Positions 40,504-49,707 of a DNA stretch of 64,000 nucleotides are shown in pieces. Below the pieces are notes generated by a model. It searched no databases and was not told the DNA's origin. It saw only the letters and a program-made list of their open reading frames with translations. Made by a program: the position numbers and the translations under genes. Origin of the DNA: Streptomyces griseus subsp. griseus (lineage in GTDB: Bacteria; Actinomycetota; Actinomycetes; Streptomycetales; Streptomycetaceae); assembly GCF_003610995.1 (NCBI RefSeq), contig NZ_CP032543.1, positions 4,712,001 to 4,776,000 of the forward strand, in the 5' to 3' direction. How positions within the stretch are numbered: the first letter of the stretch is position 1; each line of letters begins with the position of its first letter.

Positions 40504-42165
40504 TCAGCCGATCGCCTGCCCCTCCCCGAAACCGAAGCCGCCGCCTGCCGCCACGCGGCCCGGCCACACGGTCATGGTGCCGTCCTGCGTACGTCCGTGC
40601 AGGTCGGCGATGCCGTCGCCGTCGAGGTCGCCCACCGTGTCCAGCACCGGGTGGGTGGCCGGGGTGAAGCCCGTGCCGATCTTCACGCGGTCCGCCGGGG
40701 CGTCCCACGTGGTGCCGTCGGGGCCGTCGGTGCCGGGCACGCTGTAAAGGTCGCCCGTGGCCTTCTCGCGGAGCCACAGGTCCGCCAGGCCGTCACCGTC
40801 GAGGTCGCCGGGGGCGAGGACGGTGTAGTCGTCCCAGTCCGTACCGCCGACCCGCACCGGGGCGTCCAGCATCTGCCCCCACAGGCCGTGGTAGACCCAC
40901 AGGTTGCCGCCCTCCTGCACCAGGAGGTCGCCCTGGCCGTCGCCGTTCAGGTCGCCGGGGGCGATGACCTGTTCCGCGTCGCCCCAGTGGTCGTCGCCGG
41001 TCCAGCCGGGCTCGCCCACGCAGCCGTAGCTCTCGTCCGGCACCGGGCAGAAGACCGTGAGCTCCTGCCGGCCGGCGGCCGGGTCGACCGTGCCCAGGCC
41101 GTTGTTGGAGTGGACCCAGAGCTTCTGCCGCTGCTCGTCCGCGTCGTATTCCAGCGTCACCAGGTCGACGTATCCGTCGCCGTCCCAGTCGGTGCGGTAG
41201 GAGGCGTCCCGGGCGTCGGGCACGCTCAGGTTGCCGTCGGCCGCCGGGGCGAAGGTGCCGTCGCCACGTCCCGCGTAGGTGTGCAGCTTCCCCTGCGCGT
41301 CCAGGCTCCAGATGTCCTTGGCGCCGTCCCCGTTGAGGTCGCCGGGGGCGTCGAGACCGGTGCTTTGGGCGTAGAAGTGGTAAGTGGTCGTGTCCGAGCG
41401 GTTGCCGGACCGGTCGAGGCTGTAGGCGTACAGCATGTGCGGTCCGCCGGTCAGCGGAGTGGCCGTCACGTCCGCCGTCCCGCCGGGGGATACGGAGACC
41501 TCGCGCTGCTTCGGGTCGAAGGAGGTGTACCAGACGTACCCGACGACGTCGTCCACACCGGCCGCGCCCAGGGTGAAGGTGCCGGGCGTACGGGCCTTGC
41601 CGGTCTCGGCCGGCCAGCCGCCGGACCCGTCGGGGAACTGCTCCGAGGAGACCGTCGGCGGCTTGTCGGGCCGGACGCGGTCCACCGAGAACGTGCAGAA
41701 GCCGGTCCAGGCGGAGGTGGCCCCCTCCGCGTCCTCGGCCCGGACCCGCCAGCGGTAGTCGCCCGAGGGCAGATCGGCCCGGTAGGAGGCGGTGGAGCCC
41801 GGCATGGCACCGACCGAGGCGTCGGCGACCGGTTCCGTCCCGCCGGTGGCGAAGATCTGGAACCGCGCGGTGAGGGAGAAGGAGTCGGCGTCCCTGACCC
41901 GGGCCATCAGCGTCAGCTGCGTATTGCCGACGAACCCGCCGGCGCACTCGGTGGCCGGGCTCGTGGCCAGGCGGTCGGGTATCCGCGGCGGCTTGTTCGC
42001 GGCGGACGCGCGCACGGCGGAGGCGGTGGAGCGGGCGCTGTCCGCCGAGGCGGTGGCGGGCGGGGCCAGGGCGGCGACGGTGCCGAGGGAGGCGACGACG
42101 GCCACCAGGACCGGGCCGCGGCGGAGTCTCTTTCTCCTCGGGGCGGTGCTGGACGTGCTGTTCAT
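40504..42165 (-). CDS. secreted FG-GAP/VCBS repeat protein
   Basis: Exported protein of 553 residues. The ATG at 42165 follows GAGGAG. Residues 12-40 form a signal peptide (RGPVLVAVVASLGTVAALAP, cleavage after TASA). Residues 70-270 contain two fibronectin-like beta domains (SGDYRWRVRAEDAEGATSAW). The rest is a propeller of FG-GAP repeats, each with an Asp-rich calcium loop: DLNGDGAKDIW, DWDGDGYVDLV, DLNGDGQGDLL, DLDGDGLADLW and DLDGDGIADLH. Such proteins bind polymers or act as extracellular enzymes' partners; no catalytic domain is visible. Stands alone. Confidence 0.87.
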   Translation of the reverse strand: MNSTSSTAPRRKRLRRGPVLVAVVASLGTVAALAPPATASADSARSTASAVRASAANKPPRIPDRLATSPATECAGGFVGNTQLTLMARVRDADSFSLTARFQIFATGGTEPVADASVGAMPGSTASYRADLPSGDYRWRVRAEDAEGATSAWTGFCTFSVDRVRPDKPPTVSSEQFPDGSGGWPAETGKARTPGTFTLGAAGVDDVVGYVWYTSFDPKQREVSVSPGGTADVTATPLTGGPHMLYAYSLDRSGNRSDTTTYHFYAQSTGLDAPGDLNGDGAKDIWSLDAQGKLHTYAGRGDGTFAPAADGNLSVPDARDASYRTDWDGDGYVDLVTLEYDADEQRQKLWVHSNNGLGTVDPAAGRQELTVFCPVPDESYGCVGEPGWTGDDHWGDAEQVIAPGDLNGDGQGDLLVQEGGNLWVYHGLWGQMLDAPVRVGGTDWDDYTVLAPGDLDGDGLADLWLREKATGDLYSVPGTDGPDGTTWDAPADRVKIGTGFTPATHPVLDTVGDLDGDGIADLHGRTQDGTMTVWPGRVAAGGGFGFGEGQAIG

Positions 42166-42413
42166 AGGACTCCTCACAGGAAATTCATGATTCCTTCGTG
42201 ATCCTATGGAGGCCGCCGACGGGCCGGAACGGATTCTCGGCCCGGCTCCAGGTGGGCGGCCTGCCGCCGGTGCCCGGCCCGCCGAAAGGCGGTGGAGTGT
42301 ACCCATCCGGAACCCCCGTCACACACCCTCACCCCGCCTTTCGTTCCCCTGTGCGGTTGAAGATTTCTTGATCTGTGGCCGGTTGAGGGACGAAGGGGCC
42401 TACCCTTCACAAG

Positions 42414-43658
42414 GTGAACCAGTTGAAGTCCCGCGCCTCCCGCCCCGAAGACCTGGTCGACCAGCCGGGGGGAGGTGGGCTGCCCGGCAGGCTCGGTGAC
42501 GAGCTGCGGGCCGAGCTGATCGCCTTCCGCCGGGATCTGCACATGCACCCCGAGCTGGGCAACCAGGAGTTCCGCACCACCGCCGCCATCAAGGACCGGC
42601 TGGAGAAGGCGGGGCTGAAGCCGCGGGTCCTCGATGTGGGGACCGGGCTCGTCTGCGATGTGGGGGAGTGGGACGGTGTGACGCCCATGCTGGCGTTGCG
42701 GGCCGACATCGACGCGCTGCCGATCCCCGACACCAAGGTGGACGTCCCCTACCGGTCCACCGTCCCCGACCGCGCCCACGCCTGCGGGCACGACGTCCAC
42801 ACCACCACCGTCCTCGGCGCCGGCCTGGTGCTCGCGGAGCTGGACCGCGAGGGGCTCCTGCCGAACGCGGTGCGTCTGGTCTTCCAGCCGGCCGAGGAGG
42901 TCATGCCGGGCGGCGCGCTCAGCGCGATCGAGTCCGGGGTGCTGGAGGGCGTCGGGCGGATCATCGCGGTCCACTGCGACCCGAAGGTGGACGTCGGGAC
43001 GATCGGGCTGCGCATCGGCCCCATCACCTCCGCCTGCGACCGCCTGGAGATCTCCCTCGACGGCCCCGGCGGCCACACCGCCCGCCCGCACCTCACCACC
43101 GACCTGGTCACCGCCGCCGCCCGGGTCGCCGTGGACGTCCCCGCGCTGCTCTCCCGTCGCGTCGACGCCCGCTCGGGCCTCGTCCTCACCTGGGGCCGCC
43201 TCCACACCGGCCACGCCCCCAACGTCGTCCCGCAGCACGCCGAGCTCTCCGGCACGGTCCGCTGCCTGGATCTGAACGCCTGGCGGGACGCGGCCGACCT
43301 GGTGCACGCCGCCGTCGACGAGGTGGCCGGAATGCACCGGGCGAAGACCGTGATCGATTACGTACGGGGGGTGCCGCCCGTGGTGAACGACGCCGAGAGC
43401 GTCGGCCTGCTGGACGCGGCGATGACCGAGCGCCGCGGTTCGTACGCGATCGAGGACACCGAGCAGAGCCTCGGCGGCGAGGACTTCTCCTGGTACCTGG
43501 AGCGCGTCCCCGGGGCGATGGCCCGTCTGGGGGTCCGGCCGCCCGGCGACACGCGCGGTCTGGACCTGCACCGCGGCAACTTCGATGTGGACGAGGAAGC
43601 CATCACCGTGGGGGTTGAGCTGTTCACGGCCGCGGCCCTGCTGGCCGGACGCTCTTAG
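42414..43658 (+). CDS. M20 family amidohydrolase / peptidase
   Basis: Zinc-dependent hydrolase of 414 residues, similar to hippurate or IAA-amino acid hydrolases. Motifs: AFRRDLHMHPELGNQEFRTT at residue 37, LALRADIDALPI, HACGHDVHTTTVLGAG (metal ligands), FQPAEEVMPGGALSAIE, and C-terminal GGEDFSWYLERVPGAM. The dimerisation insert spans residues 195-315. GTG at 42414 has no ribosome site; TACCCT at 42400-42405 is 8 bases upstream and could be a -10 for a leaderless transcript. It stands alone just upstream of the nucleoside uptake locus, with a different expected regulation. Confidence 0.9.
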   Translation: MNQLKSRASRPEDLVDQPGGGGLPGRLGDELRAELIAFRRDLHMHPELGNQEFRTTAAIKDRLEKAGLKPRVLDVGTGLVCDVGEWDGVTPMLALRADIDALPIPDTKVDVPYRSTVPDRAHACGHDVHTTTVLGAGLVLAELDREGLLPNAVRLVFQPAEEVMPGGALSAIESGVLEGVGRIIAVHCDPKVDVGTIGLRIGPITSACDRLEISLDGPGGHTARPHLTTDLVTAAARVAVDVPALLSRRVDARSGLVLTWGRLHTGHAPNVVPQHAELSGTVRCLDLNAWRDAADLVHAAVDEVAGMHRAKTVIDYVRGVPPVVNDAESVGLLDAAMTERRGSYAIEDTEQSLGGEDFSWYLERVPGAMARLGVRPPGDTRGLDLHRGNFDVDEEAITVGVELFTAAALLAGRS

Positions 43659-43760
43659 GGCTGCCGTAACGAACTGTTCGCGGGCCATCCATGGACGGCC
43701 GCGACACCTTCTGTTCGCGACGATCCGGTAACGGCTTCCGTACGTGCTCTTATCTGACAT

Positions 43761-43773
43761 CTACGCGCGTTAC
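43761..43773. promoter_or_regulatory. palindrome CTACGCGCGTTAC upstream of the BMP lipoprotein gene
   Basis: Near-match to CTACGCGCGTAG, 60 bases before the lipoprotein start. It overlaps TACGAT (43771-43776), the likely -10 element, so binding would repress. Related sites are found at 45159 and 60404. Confidence 0.65.
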
Positions 43774-43832
43774 GATCGCCGCGAAACCAGCGCCGGAAGA
43801 GGCGCTTCGGTCAGGTTTGAAGGAGCCTCCCC

Positions 43833-44879
43833 TTGCGCCGGATCACCAGGATTGCCACCGTGGGCGTCGCGTCAGCGGCCCTCGCGCTCTCCGCCACCGC
43901 GTGTGGCGGAAAAACGTCGTCGGACTCCGGTTCCGACGGTTCGGACAAGGCCGCCATCGCGTACGACATCGGTGGCCGCGGCGACCAGTCGTTCAACGAC
44001 GCCGCCTACGCCGGTCTCGCCAAGGCCGAGAAGGACCTCGACATCAGCGGCAACGAGGCCGAGCCCTCGGACGGCGAGAGCGACGCCGACAAGGTCCAGC
44101 GCCTCACCGAGCTGGCCCGCGCCGGCAACAACCCGGTGATCGGTGTCGGCTTCGCCTACGCCCCCGCCATCAAGAAGGTCGCGCCGAAGTTCCCGAAGAC
44201 CACCTTCGGGATCATCGACGACGCCTCGGTGACGGGCAAGAACATCGCCAACATCGTCTTCAACGAGGAGCAGGGCTCCTACCTCGCCGGCGTCGCCGCC
44301 GCCAAGGTCACGAAGACGAAGGTGGTCGGCTTCATCGGCGGCGTCGAGACCCCGCTGATCAAGAAGTTCGAGGCCGGTTACGTCCAGGGCGTCAAGGACA
44401 CCGACCCGTCGGTGAACGTGCTCCCGCAGTACCTGACCCAGCCGCCGAACTTCGACGGCTTCTCCAAGCCCGACCTCGGCAAGGCCGCCGCCCAGGGCCA
44501 GCTCGACAAGAAGGCCGACGTCATCTACTCGGCCGCCGGCCTGGCCGGCTCCGGTGCCATCGAGGCCGCCTCCAAGGCGGGCAAGTGGAACATCGGCGTC
44601 GACTCCGACCAGTACAACCAGGCGGGCCTCGCCAACTACAAGGATTCCATCCTGACCTCGGTCATGAAGGACGTCGAGGACTCGGTCTTCAACCTGATCA
44701 AGTCGGTCCAGGACGGCAAGCCGCAGTCCGGTGAGATCCGCTACGGCCTGGACAAGGACGGCGTCGGCCTGTCGATGTCCAACCCGGCCTTCACCGAGAT
44801 GAAGGACGTCATCGCCGCGGTCGACAAGGCCAAGCAGGACATCATCGACGGCAAGATCACCGTCAAGACCGCCCCGTAA
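43833..44879 (+). CDS. BMP-family nucleoside-binding lipoprotein
   Basis: Solute-binding lipoprotein of 348 residues for the nucleoside importer encoded next door. TTG start at 43833 with GGAG 8 bases ahead. The signal peptide ends in lipobox LSATAC (Cys at residue 24). The BMP (PF02608) pattern follows: AAIAYDIGGRGDQSFNDAAY, NPVIGVGFAYAPAIKKVAPK, FGIIDDASVTGKNIANIVFN, EEQGSYLAGVAAAKVTKTKV and GFIGGVETPLIKKFEAGYV. Basic membrane proteins bind purine or pyrimidine nucleosides in bacteria. A terminator-like hairpin separates it from the ATPase gene, so expression levels can differ. Confidence 0.92.
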   Translation: MRRITRIATVGVASAALALSATACGGKTSSDSGSDGSDKAAIAYDIGGRGDQSFNDAAYAGLAKAEKDLDISGNEAEPSDGESDADKVQRLTELARAGNNPVIGVGFAYAPAIKKVAPKFPKTTFGIIDDASVTGKNIANIVFNEEQGSYLAGVAAAKVTKTKVVGFIGGVETPLIKKFEAGYVQGVKDTDPSVNVLPQYLTQPPNFDGFSKPDLGKAAAQGQLDKKADVIYSAAGLAGSGAIEAASKAGKWNIGVDSDQYNQAGLANYKDSILTSVMKDVEDSVFNLIKSVQDGKPQSGEIRYGLDKDGVGLSMSNPAFTEMKDVIAAVDKAKQDIIDGKITVKTAP

Positions 44880-44932
44880 CCAGGCCGGTCCAGGCCGGTC
44901 CTGGTCCGCCAGATACCCCGGCCGGTTTCCCA

Positions 44933-44982
44933 GGCCCTGTCCGCACGTCCGCCGCACCCAGGCGTGGCGGGCGGACAGGGCC
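44933..44982 (+). terminator. hairpin after the BMP lipoprotein gene
   Basis: GGCCCTGTCCGC (44933-44944) pairs with GCGGACAGGGCC (44971-44982), and the interior can extend the stem further. Probable partial terminator that leaves the lipoprotein more abundant than the transporter. Confidence 0.7.
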
Positions 44983-45158
44983 CGCCGGGCCCTCACCCGT
45001 GAACAGGGGGCGGCGCCCGCAGCACCCGCAGAACAGCGGCAAGAACAGCAGCCAGAACAGCAGAACCGAAGAAGATCCGCCTCTCGCAGTGCTCTCCCAC
45101 CGGTTCCGGACCCCGCGTCCGGACTGTGACGTGCGTCTGTGTCTTACGATTCGGCAGC

Positions 45159-45172
45159 TCTACGCGTGTAGA
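45159..45172. promoter_or_regulatory. palindrome TCTACGCGTGTAGA upstream of the nucleoside ABC operon
   Basis: Arms TCTAC and GTAGA around GCGT. It lies just downstream of TACGAT (45145-45150), the likely -10 element, and about 75 bases before the ATPase start. Same core as sites at 43761 and 60404. Confidence 0.7.
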
Positions 45173-45247
45173 CGGCCCTCCGGCGCGATAACTTCACCCC
45201 CTCCAGCCCCTCCGCCCCCGCTCCTGTCCGGCCAAGGAGAGTGCGTC

Positions 45248-46807
45248 ATCAACGCGTCCAGCAGCCCCCCCGCCGTGGAACTGCACGGCATCACCAAGCG
45301 CTTCCCCGGCGTCGTCGCCAACCACGACATCGACATCACGATCGGCAAGGGCACGGTTCACGCCCTCGTCGGTGAGAACGGTGCCGGCAAGTCCACCCTG
45401 ATGAAGATCCTCTACGGCATGCAGAAGCCGGACGAGGGCACCATCGCCATCAACGGTGAGCAGGTCTCCTTCTCCAACCCCGGCGACGCCATCGAGCGCG
45501 GCATCGGCATGGTGCACCAGCACTTCATGCTCGCCGACAACTTCACCGTCCTGGAGAACGTGGTCCTCGGCGGCGAGAAGCTGTACGGCATCGGCGCCGG
45601 TGCCCGCAGGAAGATCAAGGAGATCTCCGACGCGTACGGTCTCGGCATCCGCCCCGACGCGCTCGTCGAGGACCTCGGGGTCGCCGACCGGCAGCGGGTG
45701 GAGATCCTCAAGGTCCTCTACCGGGGCGCCCGCATCCTCATCCTGGACGAGCCGACCGCGGTCCTCGTGCCGCAGGAGGTCGACGCCCTCTTCGCCAACC
45801 TGCGCGAGCTCAAGGCCGAGGGCCTGACCGTCATCTTCATCTCGCACAAGCTGGGCGAAGTGCTCTCGGTCGCCGACGACATCACGGTCATCCGCCGCGG
45901 TACGACGGTGGGCACCGCCGACCCGGCCACCACCACGACCAAGCAGCTCGCCGAACTGATGGTCGGCAGCGAGCTGCCCTCGCCGGAGACCCGCGAGTCC
46001 ACCGTCACCGACGTGCCCATGCTGCGCGTACGGGACCTGGCGCTCACCGTCACCGACCCCGACGGCACCGTCCGCGACGTCCTCGCGGACGTCGGCTTCA
46101 CCATCCACAAGGGTGAGGTCCTCGGGATCGCCGGCGTCGAGGGCAACGGGCAGACCGAGCTGATCGAGGCCCTGATGGGGATGCGGGACCCGGACGGCGG
46201 GGTGATCACCCTCGACACCGACGACATCTCGCACGCACCCACCCGCAGGCGCCGTGAGTCCGGCATCGGCTACATCCCCGAGGACCGGCACCGCCACGGC
46301 GTGCTGCTGGACGCCCCGCTCTGGGAGAACCGCATCCTCGGCCACGTCACCGAGAAGCCCAACAGCAGCGGCTGGCTGCTGGACAACAAGGCGGCCCGCA
46401 CCGACACCGAGCGGATCGTGCGCGAGTACGACGTCCGCACCCCCGGTATCGAGGTCACCGCGGCCTCCCTCTCCGGCGGCAACCAGCAGAAGCTGATCGT
46501 CGGCCGCGAGATGAGCCACACGCCCAAGCTCCTGATCGCCGCCCACCCCACCCGTGGCGTGGACGTCGGCGCGCAGGCGCAGATCTGGGACCAGATCCGC
46601 GAGGCCCGCCGCGAAGGGCTCGCCGTCCTGCTGATCTCGGCGGACCTGGACGAGCTGATCGGGCTCTCCGACACCCTGCGCGTCATGTACCGCGGCCGGC
46701 TGGTCGCCGACGCCGACCCCGCCACCATCACCCCGGAGGAACTGGGCTCGGCCATGACCGGCGCCGCCACCGGTCACCTCGAAGGCTCGGAGGACGAGGC
46801 CCGATGA
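45248..46807 (+). CDS. nucleoside ABC transporter, double ATPase subunit (RbsA/YufO type)
   Basis: ATP-hydrolysing subunit of about 519 residues with two nucleotide-binding domains. First domain: ALVGENGAGKSTLMKILYGM (Walker A), HQHFMLADNFTVLENVVLG, VADRQRVEILKVL (degenerate signature), ILILDEPTAVLVPQEVDALF. Second domain: LGIAGVEGNGQTELIEALMG (variant Walker A), IPEDRHRHGVLL, SLSGGNQQKLIVGREM, LLIAAHPTRGVDVGAQAQIW. Start is a puzzle: the conserved N-terminus (SSPPAVELHGITKRFPGVVA) is preceded by GTC ATC with AAGGAGA 7 bases before the ATC (45248) and no ATG/GTG/TTG nearby in frame. Stop overlaps the next ATG (ATGA). Confidence 0.9.
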   Translation: MNASSSPPAVELHGITKRFPGVVANHDIDITIGKGTVHALVGENGAGKSTLMKILYGMQKPDEGTIAINGEQVSFSNPGDAIERGIGMVHQHFMLADNFTVLENVVLGGEKLYGIGAGARRKIKEISDAYGLGIRPDALVEDLGVADRQRVEILKVLYRGARILILDEPTAVLVPQEVDALFANLRELKAEGLTVIFISHKLGEVLSVADDITVIRRGTTVGTADPATTTTKQLAELMVGSELPSPETRESTVTDVPMLRVRDLALTVTDPDGTVRDVLADVGFTIHKGEVLGIAGVEGNGQTELIEALMGMRDPDGGVITLDTDDISHAPTRRRRESGIGYIPEDRHRHGVLLDAPLWENRILGHVTEKPNSSGWLLDNKAARTDTERIVREYDVRTPGIEVTAASLSGGNQQKLIVGREMSHTPKLLIAAHPTRGVDVGAQAQIWDQIREARREGLAVLLISADLDELIGLSDTLRVMYRGRLVADADPATITPEELGSAMTGAATGHLEGSEDEAR

Positions 46808-47919
46808 AGAAATTCGACAAGGACCGGCTGATCCTGGGCCTCGCCGGCCCGGTGCTCGCCCTGGTCGTGGCCCTCGCGCTGACGACCGTGGTGCTGCTGG
46901 CCTCCGGCCGCAACCCCTTCGAGCCGTACCGGATCATGTTCGAGTCGGCGAGCTACGTCGACGTACAGGTCCTGATCGTCAACCAGGCCGGTACGTACTA
47001 CCTCGCCGCCCTCGCCGTGGCCGTCGGCTTCCGGATGAACCTCTTCAACATCGGCGTCGACGGGCAGTACCGCCTCGCCGCCATGATGGCCGCACTGGTC
47101 GGCGCCAGCGTCAGCCTGCCGGGCCCGCTGCACATCGCGCTGATCGTGGTCGTCGCGATGCTGGTGGGCGCTTTCTGGGCCGGTATCGCGGGCTTCCTCA
47201 AGACGACCCGCGGGGTGAGCGAGGTCGTCTCCACGATCATGCTCAACTCGATCGCCACCGCTCTGATCGCCTGGCTGATCCTGCCGAAGAACTTCGGCGA
47301 GCAGCCCGCCGGCTCCAACAACCTCACCACCGGTGACATCGCGGAGTCCGGCTGGTTCCCGGGCCTGCCGATGGGCGACGGCGGCGAGATCTACGGCTTC
47401 ACCTTCGTCGCGGCCGGCTGCGGCCTGCTCTACTGGTTCGTCCTCAACCGCACCCGGTTCGGCTTCGACCTGCGCGCCACGGGCGCCAGCGAGAGCGCCG
47501 CCCAGGCCTCCGGGGTGGACGCCAAGAAGATGATTCTCACCTCGATGCTGATCTCCGGCGCGGTGGCGGGCCTCGCCGGCATGCCGACGCTGCTCGGCGA
47601 CACCCACACATACAGCCTCGACTTCCCCACCGGGATCGGCTTCACCGGTATCACCATCGCGCTGCTGGGCCGCAACAACCCGCTCGGCATCGCCTTCAGC
47701 GCCCTGCTGATCGCCTTCCTCGACAAGTCGTCGGCCTCTCTCGACCAGTACGGGTACGAGAAGGAGATCGCCACGATCATGCAGGGTCTGATCGTGATCT
47801 CGGTCGTCGTCTCCTACGAGCTCGTACGCCGCTACGGCGTGCGCCGCCAGCAGCAGAAGGTGGGCGAGGAGCTCGCCGCCGGCCACGCCATCAAGACCGA
47901 GAAGGAGGCGGCCCTGTGA
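46804..47919 (+). CDS. nucleoside ABC transporter permease (YufP type)
   Basis: Membrane subunit of 371 residues in the BPD_transp_2 (PF02653) family. It begins with a cytoplasmic KKFDKDRLILGLAGPVLALV helix and carries the characteristic AVGFRMNLFNIGVDGQYRLA, TTRGVSEVVSTIMLNSIATA and ATGASESAAQASGVDAKKMI loops, the last resembling the coupling region to the ATPase. About ten helices. It overlaps the ATPase stop by 4 bases and its own stop overlaps the second permease (GTGA). Confidence 0.93.
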   Translation: MKKFDKDRLILGLAGPVLALVVALALTTVVLLASGRNPFEPYRIMFESASYVDVQVLIVNQAGTYYLAALAVAVGFRMNLFNIGVDGQYRLAAMMAALVGASVSLPGPLHIALIVVVAMLVGAFWAGIAGFLKTTRGVSEVVSTIMLNSIATALIAWLILPKNFGEQPAGSNNLTTGDIAESGWFPGLPMGDGGEIYGFTFVAAGCGLLYWFVLNRTRFGFDLRATGASESAAQASGVDAKKMILTSMLISGAVAGLAGMPTLLGDTHTYSLDFPTGIGFTGITIALLGRNNPLGIAFSALLIAFLDKSSASLDQYGYEKEIATIMQGLIVISVVVSYELVRRYGVRRQQQKVGEELAAGHAIKTEKEAAL

Positions 47920-49178
47920 GCACCAGCAAAGTCACCGCCGCACGCCCCGCCCCCAAGAAGGGCGGCCGTCGCAAGCTCACCCTGCCCGTCGTCCTGCTCA
48001 TCATCGCGGGCGGCCTCGCCCTCGTCTCGATCGTCCGCCTGATCAGCGGCGCCGACGACATCACCTCGGTCGGCCAGGTCGCCGGCGCGCTGGAGCTCGC
48101 CGTCCCGATCGGCCTCGCCGGACTCGGCGGCCTGTGGGCCGAGCGCGCGGGCGTCGTCAACATCGGTCTCGAAGGCATGATGATCCTCGGTACCTGGTTC
48201 GGTGCCTGGGCCGGATTCCAGTGGGGCCCGTGGATGGGTGTCCTCTTCGGCATCCTCGGCGGCTGCCTCGGCGGCCTGCTCCACGCGGTCATCACCGTCA
48301 CCTTCGGCGTGAACCACATCGTCTCCGGTGTGGCCATCAACATCCTCGCCGTCGGCGTCACCCGCTACCTCTCCAACTTCGCCTTCGACGGCGTCAAGGG
48401 CGGCTCCTCGAAGCAGTCCCCGCGCATCGACCCGATCGACAAGATCACCATTCCGGGGCTCTCCGACTGGCTGCGGGACATCCAGCAACACCACTGGTTC
48501 CTGGTCTCCGACATCGCGGGCATCCTCGGCGGCCTGGTCACCGGCCTCTCGCTGCTGACCCTGCTCGCGCTGCTGCTGATCCCGGCGACCTGGTGGGTCC
48601 TGTGGCGCACCTCGTTCGGGCTGCGGCTGCGCTCCTGCGGTGAGTCCCCGGTGGCCGCCGAGACGCTCGGCGTCAACGTGTACAAGTACAAGTACATCGC
48701 CGTCACCATCTCGGGCGGTCTCGCCGGCCTCGGCGGCGCGTTCCTCGCGATCGTCGCCACCGGCATCTACCAGGAGGGCCAGACCGGCGGCCGCGGCTAC
48801 ATCGGCCTCGCCGCCATGATCTTCGGCAACTGGATGCCGGGCGGTATGGCGCTGGGCGCCGGCCTCTTCGGCTTCACCGACAGCCTCAAGCTGCGCGGTG
48901 GCGCCGAGAACGTCCACGCGATGCTGCTCCTGCTGGCGATCCTGCTGGTCATCGCGGTGTTCTGGCAGCTCTACAAGAAGAAGTACGTCGCCGCGGTGAT
49001 CTCGGCGGCCGTCTCGGCGCTGCTCTTCACCTGGTACCTGCTCACCGACCAGGTGCCGAGCCAGTTCGTCGACGCCGCTCCGTACGTCACCACGCTGCTG
49101 GTCCTCTCGCTCTCCGCGCAACGGCTGCGGATGCCGAAGGCGAACGGCGTGCCCTACCGGAAGGGCGAGGGCAAGTGA
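47916..49178 (+). CDS. nucleoside ABC transporter permease (YufQ type)
   Basis: Second permease of 420 residues, longer than usual because of a charged N-terminal leader (TAARPAPKKGGRRK) and an inserted loop after GVKGGSSKQSPRIDPIDK, near residue 165. Family marks: ALELAVPIGLAGLGGLWAER, AGVVNIGLEGMMILGTWFGA and the cytoplasmic loop SCGESPVAAETLGVNVYKYK. GTG start at 47916 within the upstream stop; stop overlaps cytidine deaminase start (GTGA). Forms the channel together with the first permease. Confidence 0.93.
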   Translation: MSTSKVTAARPAPKKGGRRKLTLPVVLLIIAGGLALVSIVRLISGADDITSVGQVAGALELAVPIGLAGLGGLWAERAGVVNIGLEGMMILGTWFGAWAGFQWGPWMGVLFGILGGCLGGLLHAVITVTFGVNHIVSGVAINILAVGVTRYLSNFAFDGVKGGSSKQSPRIDPIDKITIPGLSDWLRDIQQHHWFLVSDIAGILGGLVTGLSLLTLLALLLIPATWWVLWRTSFGLRLRSCGESPVAAETLGVNVYKYKYIAVTISGGLAGLGGAFLAIVATGIYQEGQTGGRGYIGLAAMIFGNWMPGGMALGAGLFGFTDSLKLRGGAENVHAMLLLLAILLVIAVFWQLYKKKYVAAVISAAVSALLFTWYLLTDQVPSQFVDAAPYVTTLLVLSLSAQRLRMPKANGVPYRKGEGK

Positions 49179-49594
49179 CCTCGCCCGCCTCCGGGAGGCC
49201 GGTGTTCGGCGAGTCCGACTGGGAGGCCCTGCGGGTCGCGGCCCGGGACGCGATGTCCCGGGCGTACGCACCCTACTCGGGCTTCCCGGTCGGGGTCGCC
49301 GCACGGGTGGACGACGGCCGCACGATCACCGGCTGCAACGTCGAGAACGCCTCCTACGGCCTCTCGCTCTGCGCCGAGTGCGGCCTGGTCTCCACCCTCC
49401 AGGCGACCGGCGGCGGCCGGCTGACCCACTTCACCTGTGTGGACGGCACCGGGGCGGTCCTGGTGCCGTGCGGCAGGTGCCGCCAGCTCCTGTACGAGTT
49501 CGGCGGCCCCGGACTCCTCCTGGAGACGCCCGACGGGCGCCGCACGCTGGACGAGATGCTGCCGCAGTCGTTCGGCCCGCAGCACCTCGGCTGA
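49175..49594 (+). CDS. cdd: cytidine deaminase
   Basis: Hydrolyses cytidine and deoxycytidine to uridine forms in pyrimidine salvage. The 139-residue length matches the small tetrameric, zinc-dependent class. Key sites: YAPYSGFPVGVAARVDDG, TGCNVENASYGLSLCAECGL with the Zn-Cys and catalytic Glu (CAE), and VLVPCGRCRQLLYEF with the second Cys pair. GTG at 49175 overlaps the permease stop (GTGA), so nucleosides imported by the transporter can be deaminated at once. A hairpin follows it. Confidence 0.95.
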   Translation: MTSPASGRPVFGESDWEALRVAARDAMSRAYAPYSGFPVGVAARVDDGRTITGCNVENASYGLSLCAECGLVSTLQATGGGRLTHFTCVDGTGAVLVPCGRCRQLLYEFGGPGLLLETPDGRRTLDEMLPQSFGPQHLG

Positions 49595-49606
49595 ATCTGT
49601 AAACCT

Positions 49607-49636
49607 GGTGGCCCTTCCCCTCCCGGAAGGGCCACC
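49607..49636 (+). terminator. intra-operon hairpin between cdd and deoA
   Basis: GGTGGCCCTTCC (49607-49618) and GGAAGGGCCACC (49625-49636) form a perfect 12-base stem with a 6-base loop, between the cdd stop and the deoA ribosome site. It may attenuate readthrough into deoA. Confidence 0.7.
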
Positions 49637-49707
49637 GCCATTCCCCCTCTCCATGCGCGTGGAGTCGCCGATGAACTCCTGCGTACGCACCGGCCGGAAG
49701 GACTTCC

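Larger units (their letters stand above)
44880..45247. other. 368-base gap between BMP lipoprotein and ATPase genes
   Basis: Contains a hairpin at 44933-44982, then a promoter region with TACGAT at 45145-45150 and the palindrome at 45159-45172. The frame of the ATPase runs through part of it, with an in-frame GTG at 45131, but the intervening Pro-rich sequence does not look coding. The AAGGAGA ribosome site is at 45234-45240. Confidence 0.55.

Noticed and set aside
40470..40508. Short direct repeat CCCCGACGCGTCAG at the end of the FG-GAP gene
   Set aside because: Two copies only, 24 bases apart, one including the stop codon; no sign of an attachment site or mobile element.
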